Shown here piece by piece: positions 51,750 to 62,738 of a stretch of DNA of 64,000 nucleotides. Each line of letters begins with the position of its first letter. Within the stretch, counting starts at the first letter, position 1. The notes beneath the pieces are model-generated. The model was not told the origin of the DNA and did not search any database. It saw only the letters and a program-made list of their open reading frames with translations. The stretch is from Triparma columacea. Lineage: Eukaryota; Sar; Bolidophyceae; Parmales; Triparmaceae. The stretch spans positions 2,730 to 66,729 of the forward strand of contig BRYA01000832.1 in the NCBI GenBank assembly GCA_030267965.1, read 5' to 3'. The translations under genes were made by a program, and so were the position numbers.

Positions 51750-52018
51750 TATAGCGTATCGCGAAGCTGTAAATGGCAGCAATAAAGGTTTGCAAGGCCA
51801 AGTGCAGCAAAAGGGCAAAGAATGGGGAGTGAAGGAAATGCTCATCGGCCCATCGGAAACAAAGTCTCAACAACTCGCCCACCAAGACTCCCCCCTCCCN
51901 NNNNNNNNNNNNNNNNNNNNNNNNNNNNNNNNNNNNNNNNNNNNNNNNNNCTCCTTCAACTCCCTCACCCCTTCCCAACCTCAACACCCCCCTCTCTACT
52001 CGAACCCACTTAACAACT
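51750..52018. promoter_or_regulatory. Divergent promoter region, plastid NusG / secreted protein, containing an assembly gap
   Basis: A 269-bp divergent spacer. Positions 51900..51950 are N (51 bases), so promoter sequence or a repeat may be missing. Confidence 0.4.
51900..51950. other. Assembly gap (51 N)
   Basis: A run of N, flanked on both sides by pyrimidine-rich sequence (CTCCCCCCTCCC and CTCCTTCAACTCC), suggesting a low-complexity stretch that did not assemble. The true length is unknown. Confidence 0.99.
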
Positions 52019-53854
52019 ATGCAATCCCTCCCCTTTTCCCTGATCCTTCCCCTCCTCCTCCTCCTCTCCCCTCTTCCGACCCATCAAATCTCCGACTTCG
52101 AGGCCTCCCAAGCCGCCCTCGCCACCACCTCCTACAAGTCCATGGCCTGCTGGTACGGCTCCTGCTCCTCAGACTCAGAGGCAGACATAAAGCTGACTGC
52201 AGAACCACTGCCGGTAGACCCTTATATACCCGCCCCGACACCCTCTCCTGAACACTCGCCGACGGAGATACCTTCGTACATAAAGAAAATGTCCTCCCCA
52301 ACTGCTGACATAGGTGAGGTTAAGAAAGACAGTGCGTGGCATGAGCGCAGCATCGGAGTAGACATGCCCCGGTGGTATTTCGCGTGACTGATGGAATGCT
52401 GTTACCCCCTCTGACACTTTCCCCCTCACGAACATCGCTTTTGCTCATCACAGAAGCCGCCTCCTCTGGCACGTCCACAACTGCTACGTCCCTCCCCGTT
52501 CTAAAGTTTACCAACGTTCCTGCTTCCGTGTACAAGAACTCCGTGTTCAGCCTAACAGTTATCTACTACGACGAAGGTCTTAAGGAGATAATATACAATG
52601 ACCCAGAGGGCAATTACGCCTCTGGTTTCGATGTTAGGCTAAGCATCGGGCAGGCTGAGGCCCAAGACGACAGTCTGGGGAAGTGGGTCATCTACGACCT
52701 CGTCCTCACGGGCACCCTAACCCGCGAGCTGAAGTACGGCAGCGTCGAGTTCTCAGGCCTGACCCTGAACATTCCTGGGACTGTCGTGTACTTCAAGGTA
52801 GAGGCGACCAACGCTGCCTACGGCCTCTCCAGCACTAACACGCAGTACATAGCGGTGACGGAGCTGACGAGCGAGATCGAGGAGATCATAGCCGCCGCTG
52901 CCAACCAGGAGACCGCCGAAATACCGGACATTTCAACGTACGATCCTGAGCTCAACCAAATCACGGCTGACGCGAGCATCTCAGTGGGGGTCAAGTTGGG
53001 GGATATCACGGTAGAGGATACGACATCCCACAGCCACTTCAGCGGGACGTTCATCGTCGCGGACTACTACGAGGTGAGTAGACCACAGCACCGGAAAAAA
53101 AGAAGGTTCCAAATACGAGAAATCCCATCACTTTCACCCAGTGCTAACGCAAACCCTTCCCGCGGGGTTCTCGCTCCTTCTATTATGCCCCCCCCCCCCC
53201 TAGGACTCTTCGTGTACTACAAACCCCCTATACAACGAGTACATAAAGAAAAGTTCATGCATATCACTTCCAGGCGGTAACAGCAGCCGTGTAATCACAG
53301 ACTACACCAGCGTCCAAATATCCACCTCCACCTACGCCGGGGTCGACGACTGCAGGGTCAAGCCCGCAAACGCTACCTCGCTCCTTGGGAATAGGGTCGA
53401 CGTTGTTGAGAGCAGGGGTCAGTGTCTTGAGTCTGATATTTCCGTCGGCGTTTACAAGAAGTACAGGGCCGTCAAGAGCAGCATAGGTGACACGGGTGTA
53501 TGCGAGGGGCCGGTACCTGTGGTTAGGGTCGCGGAGTGGTTCGGTAGCGACGGGTTGGGGACGTGCCACGCTAACGTTGAGGACAGGCAGCCGACTGTTA
53601 GACTGTTTGAGATTGGGAAGTGCTACAAGGTACAGGGCAAGGCGGAGAGCTTCATCTTTACGGGATGCTACCATAAGAACTCAGGACTTCTCACACAGTT
53701 CATCGGAAGCGCAACGTGCGAAGGCGTTAACAGGAACCAGAGGGAGTGGGGAGGGGTGGAGGAGGACTCCTGCTTTGTCGGGAGCGTGGAGGGGTGGGGG
53801 GTCCAGGGTGGGGAGGACATCAGCGTGCAGTGCGGCGTGACTTGTACAACATAG
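52019..53854 (+). CDS. Secreted cysteine-rich protein of unknown function, 521 aa, three exons
   Basis: Exons 52019..52313, 52454..53073 and 53204..53854 (1566 nt). MQSLPFSLILPLLLLLSPLP is a signal peptide. A Pro-rich linker (PTPSPEHSPTEIP) follows, then a beta-rich region with VLKFTNVPASVYKNSVFSLT, VIYYDEGLKEIIYND, GSVEFSGLTLNIPGTVVYFK and VTELTSEIEEIIAAA, which has the feel of an Ig-like or cadherin-like fold. The last exon has about ten cysteines (CRVKPANA, GLGTCHANVED, GKCYKVQG, GCYHKNSG, SATCEGV, VQCGVTC), so it is probably extracellular or lumenal and disulphide-bonded. No membrane anchor or enzyme motif. The family is not recognised. The last intron ends in a run of at least twelve C followed by TAG. 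Confidence 0.75.
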
Positions 53855-53944
53855 CCGGTTTGATAGGGTTTTCTTCAAAATTGAAACATTATACGTGCTA
53901 CAACAAATACATTTGATAAAGTACGTCCTCCTCTCCCTGTCCTT

Positions 53945-56900
53945 TTAGTCGATCAGGTTAATTTTAACCGTTTCCTCTCCTCTAATAATTTCCTCCCCCT
54001 TCTCAAGCCAGTACCCTTGTTCAAACACCCCTTCAACGACCGCCCACACGTCATCGTCATCACCTTCAGGGTCGGTTGTGCATACTTTGTATAGGTTAGA
54101 TACTTGCACTTTTATATGGACACCTATCTGTACCCTCGGTGTTGGGTGTGGAGGTTCCGATGAGGTTCCAGTGGGGGAGCTTAACGATGGTACGGATGAG
54201 GGTGAGCGGTTTTGAAGTGACGTGGCTACGCCGGGGGACTTTGAGTTATCTTTCCTGTTCCTACTAAGTACATTCATGAAGCCCTTTTTCTTCCTCCCGC
54301 TTCCTCCCCCCTCTTCCCCGTTAATTGTCTTCTTCTGTGATGGGGGTGTACCAGGCATGTGTGTAGAAGATGTAGTAGATGAGGGGTTAAGAGATGACGA
54401 GAACGAGTAACCGAACACAGAGGTTAGTGATATCTCCTCTGTTATCGCTAGTTTCCACTGTGTGAAAAGCGCCTCAGTCGGTAGCCTGATATGTAGGTCC
54501 TTATTCGGCGTGTTAAGTACCAGGAATCGTTTCCCCGTTACCCCCTTATCTAATTCCCCCTTTTCCCCCTGTTCCCTAATTCCCGCGTTCTTAAGTTCAA
54601 GTTCCCCGACCTTTCTCCCCCCTCTCCTTTCCCAGTAAACCACCCTCCCCTCCTTAGCTTTAGCCCATACTTTCCTCCTCCTTTTCCTGCCAACCTCAAC
54701 CCACCCTTCAATCCCCTCTCTCCTGTACCATTTCTCCACCGTAACCGTGATAGGTTTACTCTCCCCCTCGCTCGGACACAGCACTACGTTCTCGTTATTG
54801 TTAACGCAGCATCTATTAACCACCCAATAACTATCCCCTCCGCTCCTGCTTCTATTACACCCCAGCAGTACATCCCTCGCCCCCACAACGCAGTCAACGT
54901 CAGATAGCACCCCGGAGCCGGCGGTTTTTAGGGCGTGGGTGAAGGATGATATCATGCCGTTTACACCGATTTTATCACCCCTATATACCGAACCGTTCAC
55001 GCTTAGGTTGTCCCTTATTAAGTCCTTATATATCTGCGTGACGCCCGTGCTGACGCTTTCTGGTATGAACCCTTCCTCGCCTCTGGATTTACGGACGTTC
55101 ACTTTCAGGGGGAAGGGGAGCTTGTCGATCCATTCTTGGTAATCTAAGGCGTCACCTGTGAAGGTTGACATTGCGGATACCATGCCTTTGAAAACCTAGA
55201 CCCGTTTGCACGAGAGTTTGGGGGAGGGGGGGAGGAAGCGAGGACGTCGTGAGCGCGTGTGTTTGTATTTTTTACCACCCCCCATTACTTGTGTCCTATT
55301 TTTCTCACCTCGTCATTCCCGTTATCCTCTCCCTCCTCTTCCCCCCCTTCATAAAGCTTAGTATTCTCCACAACCCTATCAGGAATACATTTATGGATCC
55401 CTCTAATCCACCCAATAAGATCTAACTTACTCTTCGTGCTGAAAACTAACTCCTTCCCCCCCCCCCCGCTAACCATGAAGAAATAATCCGGTGACCTTAC
55501 ACCCTTCATCGTGCTTATTGGGTTCATTGCTTTCCCTAATACACCACCTCCAACTTCCCCCGTACTTGGTGCAGGTACAGCTCTACATATAGTGTCTTTC
55601 GTGAGTGTAATAGATTTACTTTTCGTAGATAGGTTAGAGTCTGAGTATGTGAATATACCTCCAGATACTGAGCAGTGTTTAACCTTCCAGCTCCCGAACA
55701 TGTCGAAACGGTGCTTCGTTAGGACGCCCTCTTTTATAGGACCCGTGAGTGAGGATAGGGAGGGGTGGGGGATCGTTGATAGGATTGTGTAGAGGGCGGA
55801 TATGAACATATCGGAATTCGGGGAAGTTGTATGGGGGGGTGGGGGGGGAGAGGAGGTACGAGGGAGGAGGGGGGAGGGACCAGAGGACCCGGGGGAGGGG
55901 GGAGTAGAGAGGGAACCTGATTTAAGGGGCGAGGTAGTATTGGGATCCTAAGAGAGGTGGTTAGGGGTGAGAAAGCGAGGAGGGAGGTGCCTATTGTGTT
56001 GAGATGTATGACGTTGATCATTCATCGGAATACCTTCCCCGTCCCTTTCTTATAATCCCCCCCCTGTTCTCTCTCCATCCCTCCCTCCTACTTTCCCCCC
56101 TCTTCACCCACATCCTCACCTTTCTCCTCTCTCCTCCCACCCTATCACCCTCCTCCTCTTCTTCCTCTTCCCCCTCCCCCAAATCCTGTTCCCCGACTTC
56201 CCTTATCCTAGCCTCGTGTCTCCTTTGTTCCTCCTCGTATTCCTCTCTAAGTTTAAGTAGTTGCGGGTGTACATATCCTTTAGATATATCCTTCCATCCC
56301 TCATCAAGTGATTTCAATTTACGTGTTAACGGTAGGGGTGAGGTACTTGAGGTTGTAAGAGCGTGGGATTCCGTTGGGGGTGTAGAAGGGGGTGATGGTG
56401 GTGGGGGGGGGGAGGGTGATGTTAACGATATCCTCCTAATTGGTACTGACGTTGGGGACGTTGTCATCCCTAATGGCTGCTGCAAATCGTCGACGTTGTC
56501 AACCGTAAAGGCTGCCCCAGCTACTGAGGGGACTTGCTGGTGGACAGACGGAGGGGAGGGGCTTGATGACATTCTCCTTATGAGGCCCTTTGCATCGTGG
56601 ACTATGGCGGAGGACTTGAGGATTGCGGCTTCGCCGGAACGGATCACTGCCTCAACTTTGCGGACGAGGGGGCTTGGTTTAAGGCCCTTTGGAGGGGGGA
56701 TGGGGGGGGAGAGGAGAAGAAGCGACGACAGGAGTGGGGGGGGGGAAGCGTCGCGACCGAAGAGGGGGGGGGGGGTTAGGGCATACTGCTTCACTGTAGT
56801 GGTAAGGGATAGCTCAACTTTGAATTCTAAACTCTCACCTCCTTGTTTCCATCCTCGTCGTCATCATTGTCGTTCTCTTCGTCAGAAGATGAGTTGTACT

Positions 56901-57702
56901 CAATATCGTCCTCCTGCTCGTCATCTCCCTGCTCGTCGTCCTCCAACCTCGATTGTCCCCTAATTGGCTTGGGGGTTGTGTAAGCGGAGTCTGGGTCTGA
57001 GGCGGCGGCGGGGGTGGTAAAGTTGGGCAAAGTCTCCTCCAAGGCTGTCAGGGGTGAGGAGGGTAGGGATGAGGAGGGTAGGGTTTTGGGGTTGTAGGAG
57101 GGAGAGGTGGATGTAGAAGTGGAGGGGGCTGGAGGGGGTGCTGCTGGTGCTGATGATGTTGTTGGGGATGAAGACGGTATAGATGAGGATTGTGAGTGTG
57201 AGGGAGGATGAGATGAGTTTAGGCTGGTGGAGTTGAGACTGGTGGAGTTAAGACTTTTGGAGTTGAGGCTTTTGTTATGGTTTGAGTTGAGCTTGTCAGA
57301 TTCATCAGGAAGATGTAATGTTTGAAGTTGTGTTTGTCGGTGTGTTTGTGATTGTGTTTGTGATTGTTTTGACGGTACTGCTGCTGCTGCTGTTGTTGTT
57401 GTTGTTGAGTGTATCTGCTGTATCGATAGCGCTTGTGTATCTTGTTTAAGTGACATTCTTCTTCTTTGTGTTTGTTTTTGATAATGTTTATGATGATATG
57501 TCATTCCTACATAATAATCACTATCACTACTTGTTGATATATACTCATCATCTCCATTTGAAGATGATGAAGATATTGAGGATGAGGATGATATAGACGA
57601 AGAGTCATCATTATCCACATTGTTATCCTCATTGTCAACCACATTACCCTCGCTTGTTGTATTTAGTATATCTGAACTAGATGAATCCATATTTAAAGAC
57701 AT
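53945..57702 (-). CDS. Protein with two PH-like domains and disordered Ser/Asn-rich N-terminus, about 1139 aa, four exons
   Basis: Exons complement(56839..57702, 56120..56785, 55309..55947, 53945..55195), 3420 nt. Exon 1 is low complexity: Asp/Ser runs, a Thr/Ala run, a KSLNSKSLNSTSLNS repeat and an acidic end. Exon 2 is Pro/Ser-rich with a helix VRKVEAVIRSGEAAILKSSA. Exon 3 has a clear PH domain: GPIKEGVLTKHRFDMFGSWK, VKHCSVSGGIFTYSDSN and LVFSTKSKLDLIGWIRGI with the terminal Trp. Exon 4 has a globular region, then a second PH-like part with RVVYWERRGGRKVGELELKN, RFLVLNTPNKDLHIRLPTEA and LFTQWKLAITEEI. PH domains suggest phosphoinositide binding and membrane recruitment. The start of exon 2 is uncertain (56785 or 56686; both keep frame). 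Confidence 0.72.
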
Positions 57703-57843
57703 TTATACAACTATAACAACTATATAACAATTAGGAGCAAAAACAGAAAGAAGTGTGGGAGAAGTCCAGTTTCCAGCTTCAGAGCCGAAACCTGAGAGAG
57801 AAGGATTTCTCATTCTACTCCTATTTGACAAAAACTAGGTTTT
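57703..57843. promoter_or_regulatory. Divergent promoter, PH protein / first zinc-finger array, 141 bp
   Basis: 141 bp between divergent starts. AT-rich near the PH gene start. No TATA box is clear. Confidence 0.4.
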
Positions 57844-59238
57844 ATGTCGTCCATGCCGGTGTCTCGTGGGGAGAAACGACCGCGTATTAACAGAAGGATA
57901 GTAGGATTTGAATTCATGGTGAAAGAAGTTGTACCCTCGGAGGACCTTGGTATCCTTCCTGGGTCTCAAGGAGGGAGTAAGGGTGAATCGACAGCAAGTT
58001 GTGTCGGAGGATCGGGTAGCGAAAATATTGTTCAAGAGGAGGATGTGGTGCAGCATGAATTGCTTGTTTGCCAACCATGTGATGAGGATGAGGATGTGGA
58101 GGTTGTTGCTGAAAGGAAGACTAACAGCAGGAGCGACGATGAATTTTGGGATGGTGATGGTAATGGCGAAGAAGACGATGACGAAGACGACGACTCTTGG
58201 GATGGTGATGGTAATGGTGGTGAAAATGATGATGATGAAGATGAGCCTGGGTATGAAAAGAAGTCTCGGTACAATATTAGCACAAAATGGTATACCTGCC
58301 CGCAAGAAGGATGTGAACATAAGGCGAAGCATAAACCTCATATCAAGATACACCTTGCAGATATTCACGATATTGGCGTAACCTGGCATCCATGCCCGCA
58401 AGAAGGATGTGAATATAAGGCGAAGCAGAAATCCAGCATCAAGACACACCTTGCAGATATTCACGATGTTGGCGTAACCTGGCATACATGCCCTCAAGAT
58501 GGATGTGAATATAAGACGAAGCAGAGAGCCCACATCAAGTTACACCTTGCTCATATTCACGATATTGGTGTAACCTGGCATGCATGCCCACAAGAGGGTT
58601 GTGAATATAAGGCGAAGCAGAAAAGCAATATCATGCAGCACCTTGCTCAAATTCACGATATTGGCGTAACCTGGCATCAATGCCCGCAAGAAGGGTGTGA
58701 ATATAAGGCGAAGCAGAGAATTAGTCTCAAGATACATCTTGCTAATGTTCACGATGTTGGCGTAACGTGGCATACATGCCCTCAAGATGGATGTGAATAT
58801 AAGGCGAAGCACAAATGCGATGTCAAGACCCACCTTGCTAGTGTTCACGACATTGGCGTAACATGGCATACATGCCCGCAAGAAGGGTGCGATTATAAGG
58901 CGAAGATGAGAGGAACCCTCAATAGACACATTTCTAATATACACGACATCGGCGTAACGTGGCATACATGCCCACAAGAGGGTTGTGAATATAAGGCGAA
59001 GATGAGAGCCAATATCAAGTACCACCTTGCTAATATTCACGATGTTGGCGTAACGTGGCATTCATGCCCACAAGAGGGTTGTGAATATAAGGCGAAGCAG
59101 AGATGCCATATCAAGGATCACCTTGCTCATATTCACGATATTGGCGTAACGTGGCATACATGCACGCAAGAAGGATGTGAATTCAAGGCGAAGGCGAGAT
59201 CCCACCTCAAGAAACACATTTCTAGGCTACACCTCTAA
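57844..59238 (+). CDS. C2H2 zinc-finger array protein, ten fingers of 32 residues, 464 aa
   Basis: The N-terminal 140 residues are acidic and unstructured (DEDEDVEVVAERK, then WDGDGNG repeats), preceded by EDLGILPGSQGG. From residue 150 on there are ten back-to-back 32-residue units of the form WHTCPQEGCEYKAK then a variable helix and H-L-A-x-I-H-D-I-G-V-T. Spacing is C-x4-C-x12-H-x4-H, a C2H2 finger with an eight-residue linker instead of TGEKP. Between fingers most positions are nearly invariant, while residues 15-19 and 21, the DNA-reading face of the helix, vary (KQKSSIKT, KQRAHIKL, KHKCDVKT, KMRGTLNR). The last unit ends in HISRLHL. The unit is 96 bp in DNA. It is probably a sequence-specific DNA (or RNA) binder; targets are unknown. 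Single exon; a paralogue follows directly. Confidence 0.9.
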   Translation: MSSMPVSRGEKRPRINRRIVGFEFMVKEVVPSEDLGILPGSQGGSKGESTASCVGGSGSENIVQEEDVVQHELLVCQPCDEDEDVEVVAERKTNSRSDDEFWDGDGNGEEDDDEDDDSWDGDGNGGENDDDEDEPGYEKKSRYNISTKWYTCPQEGCEHKAKHKPHIKIHLADIHDIGVTWHPCPQEGCEYKAKQKSSIKTHLADIHDVGVTWHTCPQDGCEYKTKQRAHIKLHLAHIHDIGVTWHACPQEGCEYKAKQKSNIMQHLAQIHDIGVTWHQCPQEGCEYKAKQRISLKIHLANVHDVGVTWHTCPQDGCEYKAKHKCDVKTHLASVHDIGVTWHTCPQEGCDYKAKMRGTLNRHISNIHDIGVTWHTCPQEGCEYKAKMRANIKYHLANIHDVGVTWHSCPQEGCEYKAKQRCHIKDHLAHIHDIGVTWHTCTQEGCEFKAKARSHLKKHISRLHL

Positions 59239-61030
59239 GTTGATTCATCTTAAGCAGAGTTGAAGCATCCAAACCTTCTTTTATTGTTGCATAAATTAAT
59301 TTGACTTTTCTCAATTCAATGCCCAGTGGTGCCAGCCCAGACATTTACTGTACAATACTAACCATATACCAATAAAAAAATAGTTCATGTCGACAGTGCC
59401 GGCGCATTGTCTAGATCTCAGCTCGCACGTTAACACACGCTCGCCTAGTATCATCAAAAGAGAAGGATGCAAGGTGGAAGAAGATGGATCGGAGGACCTT
59501 GGTATCCTTCCTGGGTTTCAAGGAGGGATTAAGGGTGAATCGACAGCAGGTTGTGTCGGAGGATCGGGTAGCGAAAATATTGTTAAAGAGGAGGATGTGG
59601 TACGGCATGAATTGCTTGTATGCCAACCATGTGATGAGGATGAGGATGTGGGGGCTGTTGCTGAGAGGAAGACTAACAGCAGGAGCGACGATGAATCTTG
59701 GGATGGTGATGGTAATGATGGTAAAAATGATGATGATGAATATGAGCCTGAGCTTGGGTATGAAAAGAAGTCTCAGTACGGTATTAGCTCAATATGGTAT
59801 TCATGCCCACAAGAAGGGTGTGAACATAAGGCGAAGATGAGAGCCCACATCAAGTTACACCTTGCTAATATACATGATATTGGCGTAACTTGGCATACAT
59901 GCCCGCAAGAGGGTTGTGAATATAAGGCGAAGCAGAGATCCAGCCTCAAGAGACACATTTCTAAGCTTCACGATATTGGCGTAACATGGCATACATGCCC
60001 GCAAGAGGGGTGTGAGTATAAGATGAAGGAGAGAGGCAGCATCAAGAGGCACCTTGCTGATATTCACGATATTGGTGTAACCTGGCATACATGCCCACAA
60101 GAGGGTTGTGAATATAAGGCGAAGATGAGAGGCACTATCAAGAACCACCTTGCTAATATTCACGACATTGGCGCAACATGGCATACATGCCCGCGAGAAG
60201 GGTGTGAATATAAGGCAAAGCAAAGAGACACTATCAAGCGGCACCTTGCAGATATTCACGATATTGGCGTAACATGGCATACATGCCCGCAAGAAGGGTG
60301 TGATTATAAGTCGAAGCAGAGAGCCCACATCAAGTTACACCTTGCTGATATTCACGGTATTGGTGTAACCTGGCATTCATGCCCGCAAGTTGGGTGTGAA
60401 TATAAGGCGAAGAGGAGAAGCCACATCAAGTTACACCTTGCTAATATTCACGATATTGGCGCAACGTGGCATGCATGCCCGCAAGAGGGGTGTGAATATA
60501 AGGCGAAGCAAAGAGACACTATCAAGGGGCACCTTGCTGGTATTCACGACATTGGCGTAATATGGCATACATGCCCGCAAGAAGGGTGTGAATATAAGTC
60601 AAAGGAGAGAGGCAACATCAAGACCCACCTTGCTGATATTCACGATATTGATGTAACGTGGCATACATGCTCGCAAGAAGGGTGTGAATATAAGGCGAAG
60701 CAGAGAAGCAACATTAAGACCCACCTTGCTTACGTTCACGACATTGGTGTAACCTGGCATCCATGCCCACAAGAGAGTTGTGAATTCAAGGCGAAGGCAA
60801 AATCCAGCCTCAAGAACCACCTTGCTATTATTCACGATATTGGCGCAACATGGCATACATGCCCGCAAGAAGGGTGTGAATACAAGGCGAAGCAGAGATC
60901 TCACCTCAAGACGCACCTTGCTCATATTCACGATATTGGCGTAACATGGCATTCATGCCCGCAAGATGGGTGTGATTATAAGTCGAAGCATAAATCCAGC
61001 CTCAAGAGACACATTTCTAGGCTTCACCTA
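58309..61030 (+). repeat. 96-bp tandem coding repeats across two genes
   Basis: The zinc-finger units form two arrays of 96-bp repeats at about 58288-59238 (ten units) and 59795-61033 (thirteen units). Phrases such as GGCGTAACATGGCATACATG and GAAGGGTGTGAATATAAGGC recur in every unit with few changes. Confidence 0.9.
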
Positions 61031-61033
61031 TAA
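59387..61033 (+). CDS. C2H2 zinc-finger array protein, thirteen fingers, tandem paralogue, 548 aa
   Basis: Same design as the upstream gene: after a divergent first 35 residues, the segment SEDLGILPGFQGG to DESWDGDGND is nearly identical to the neighbour, as is the 3' flank (AGTTGATTCATCTTAAGCAG follows both stops). Thirteen 32-residue fingers follow, again with constant WHTCPQEGC.YKAK and HDIGVT frames and varied helix residues (KQRSSLKR, KERGSIKR, KMRGTIKN, KQRDTIKR, KAKSSLKN). The finger number differs from the neighbour (13 against 10), which indicates repeat gain or loss by unequal exchange. One linker reads HGIGVT and one HDIDVT. All cysteines and histidines of the fingers appear intact. 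Single exon. Its stop converges on the S28 peptidase at 76 bp. Confidence 0.9.
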   Translation: MSTVPAHCLDLSSHVNTRSPSIIKREGCKVEEDGSEDLGILPGFQGGIKGESTAGCVGGSGSENIVKEEDVVRHELLVCQPCDEDEDVGAVAERKTNSRSDDESWDGDGNDGKNDDDEYEPELGYEKKSQYGISSIWYSCPQEGCEHKAKMRAHIKLHLANIHDIGVTWHTCPQEGCEYKAKQRSSLKRHISKLHDIGVTWHTCPQEGCEYKMKERGSIKRHLADIHDIGVTWHTCPQEGCEYKAKMRGTIKNHLANIHDIGATWHTCPREGCEYKAKQRDTIKRHLADIHDIGVTWHTCPQEGCDYKSKQRAHIKLHLADIHGIGVTWHSCPQVGCEYKAKRRSHIKLHLANIHDIGATWHACPQEGCEYKAKQRDTIKGHLAGIHDIGVIWHTCPQEGCEYKSKERGNIKTHLADIHDIDVTWHTCSQEGCEYKAKQRSNIKTHLAYVHDIGVTWHPCPQESCEFKAKAKSSLKNHLAIIHDIGATWHTCPQEGCEYKAKQRSHLKTHLAHIHDIGVTWHSCPQDGCDYKSKHKSSLKRHISRLHL

Positions 61034-61109
61034 GTTGATTCATCTTAAGCAGAGTTGAAGCATCTAAACCTTCTTTTATTGTTTTATAAATATATTTGAG
61101 ACCTCTCTA

Positions 61110-62705
61110 TCAATTAATAGCCCCCTTATTCCCCTCTCCTTCTCTCAGCCATTTCCCGATAGCCTCGCTCTCCCTCCTCCTTGCTTCCTTAACCCCCTCA
61201 CTATCCCCCTCGCTCTCGAACCTCAAGTCTTGATGGTGAGCCCCACCCTCCGCTTCATATTTGCTCATTCCGTTCTCCCAATTCTCTCCCACTCCCCTCG
61301 TCCCCACCTTCCACGGGTCCCTTGAGTTCTCCACGAGTATGGTGTTGGTAAGGTACTTAGTGTAGTCTTCCCCCCTCCCGTACCTTATCCCCATGACCCC
61401 TTCGTCCGTGGTTACCCCGAACATTTCCCTGCATCTCTCTTCGACTTTCTTCGTCTCCTCACCGTCTCTCGGGGGATAGAAACCCAGCCCGTCGCTCGTC
61501 AAGGGTTCCAGAACAAGCTCGGTACACGCCTGATAATTCCAGCTCGTAACCCCCAGGTCACCCTTCTTAACGTACCCTCCCCCCTTCCTTCCCCCCCCCA
61601 CGAGTTCAGCATCCAAGTCCCAGCACTCTAATCCCCCTGTATAATTAACGTAGACGTTAACCGCCTCAACAATTTTCTTAACCCCACCTTCCCCCTCCCT
61701 CAATATCCCCCTACATGCCATCTTAACAGGTTCCCCCGGTAGCTCTGCAATGAACCCAGTTGGGTAAGGGTAATCAACACACGCCATCGTAGCTAGAGCA
61801 CCTAATGCATACGACCAGAAGGGTGCAGTGTCATAATCCAGGGGACCATGGGAGCAGGGTATGAGACCACCGTCTAACAGATCGGTGTATGTAGACACAT
61901 CCCTGAGTGCAGTAATTAGCCTGTCAAGCTCATACCCGCACCCTTGTTCTGTAGTTTCGTATGTTTCTAAAAATGCTTCATAAAACGCATCCTGAGATCC
62001 GTCTTTAGGGTAGAAGTCAATCGGTGCACCTGATGCAACAGCCCCTATAGATAGGTGTGGGTATTGAAACCTATGCCAAGCTGCTAACATACCACCATAA
62101 GATCCACCAAATAGTATCGTAGTTTTAGGTGAGGGTTGAAAGTTTGGGAGAAGGGTAGGGAGGGTTGATAGGAATGATGCGTAATCAGCGAGTGCTGAGG
62201 GTATATTTAGATACCTCAAGTTCCCGTTTGTGAAAGAACGGACGTCACCGAACGGGAGGGAATCACCGTAGTACCTATGCTCGATGAAAACAACAAGAGC
62301 AGAATGGGTTTCGGCGAGGTTGAATATTCCCCCTGATGCGTTGTAGAATGATTCAATAGGCCCCTCGTTCCCGCAGTAAACGAAGGTCGGTGTGGGGTTT
62401 TTGGAGGTGGGGTTTGCGAACTTTGTGTATCCGTAGTACCTTAGGTTGAAGGTTGGTTCATTGACGAGGTAGGAGAAGGGGTTTAACTTTACTTTGAAGG
62501 TCCCTGATATGTCAGGAGGGTACACGTCCCAGGCTGATGGTTGGGACGAGTTGAGAGGGGTGGGGGGGAGGGTGGAGATAGAGGGAGGGAGGATTGAGAG
62601 GAGGGTAACTAACAGGCAGATTATAGTAAGAGTAGCTGAGGACAACCTGGGGAGGGTGGGGGTGATGCTCGTTAGTCGTTGGTAAAACTTTCTAAACCTT
62701 ACCAT
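61110..62705 (-). CDS. Serine carboxypeptidase/dipeptidyl peptidase, family S28, 531 aa
   Basis: Family S28 includes lysosomal Pro-X carboxypeptidase and dipeptidyl peptidase II. A signal peptide or anchor lies at residues 24-45 (ATLTIICLLVTLLSILPPSI). Conserved motifs are FNLRYYGYTKF, FVYCGNEGPIESFYNASGGI, LVVFIEHRYYGDSLPFG, NIPSALADYASFL and TTILFGGSYGGMLAAWHRFQ, with nucleophile Ser202 in GGSYGG, then GAVASGAPIDF. Late in the chain ILVENSRDPWKVGTRGV (NG.DPW equivalent, catalytic Asp) and AEGGAHHQDLRF (catalytic His) complete the triad. The length is usual for S28 (about 480-530). It probably cleaves after proline in the vacuole/lysosome or outside the cell. Single exon. Confidence 0.93.
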   Translation of the reverse strand: MVRFRKFYQRLTSITPTLPRLSSATLTIICLLVTLLSILPPSISTLPPTPLNSSQPSAWDVYPPDISGTFKVKLNPFSYLVNEPTFNLRYYGYTKFANPTSKNPTPTFVYCGNEGPIESFYNASGGIFNLAETHSALVVFIEHRYYGDSLPFGDVRSFTNGNLRYLNIPSALADYASFLSTLPTLLPNFQPSPKTTILFGGSYGGMLAAWHRFQYPHLSIGAVASGAPIDFYPKDGSQDAFYEAFLETYETTEQGCGYELDRLITALRDVSTYTDLLDGGLIPCSHGPLDYDTAPFWSYALGALATMACVDYPYPTGFIAELPGEPVKMACRGILREGEGGVKKIVEAVNVYVNYTGGLECWDLDAELVGGGRKGGGYVKKGDLGVTSWNYQACTELVLEPLTSDGLGFYPPRDGEETKKVEERCREMFGVTTDEGVMGIRYGRGEDYTKYLTNTILVENSRDPWKVGTRGVGENWENGMSKYEAEGGAHHQDLRFESEGDSEGVKEARRRESEAIGKWLREGEGNKGAIN

Positions 62706-62738
62706 GGTTTTCTCAAGGGTTCGGTAATAGTCTTCATC

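Noticed and set aside
52175..52535. Minus-strand open frames over the secreted protein gene
   Set aside because: They are antisense to well-supported exons and an intron of that gene.
55734..56021. Pro-rich minus-strand frame as part of the PH gene
   Set aside because: It is in another phase from the PH exon; the splice from 56120 to 55947 keeps the PH frame.
58032..59061. Minus-strand frames with regular repeats across the zinc-finger genes
   Set aside because: Their repetition simply mirrors the 96-bp coding repeats on the plus strand.
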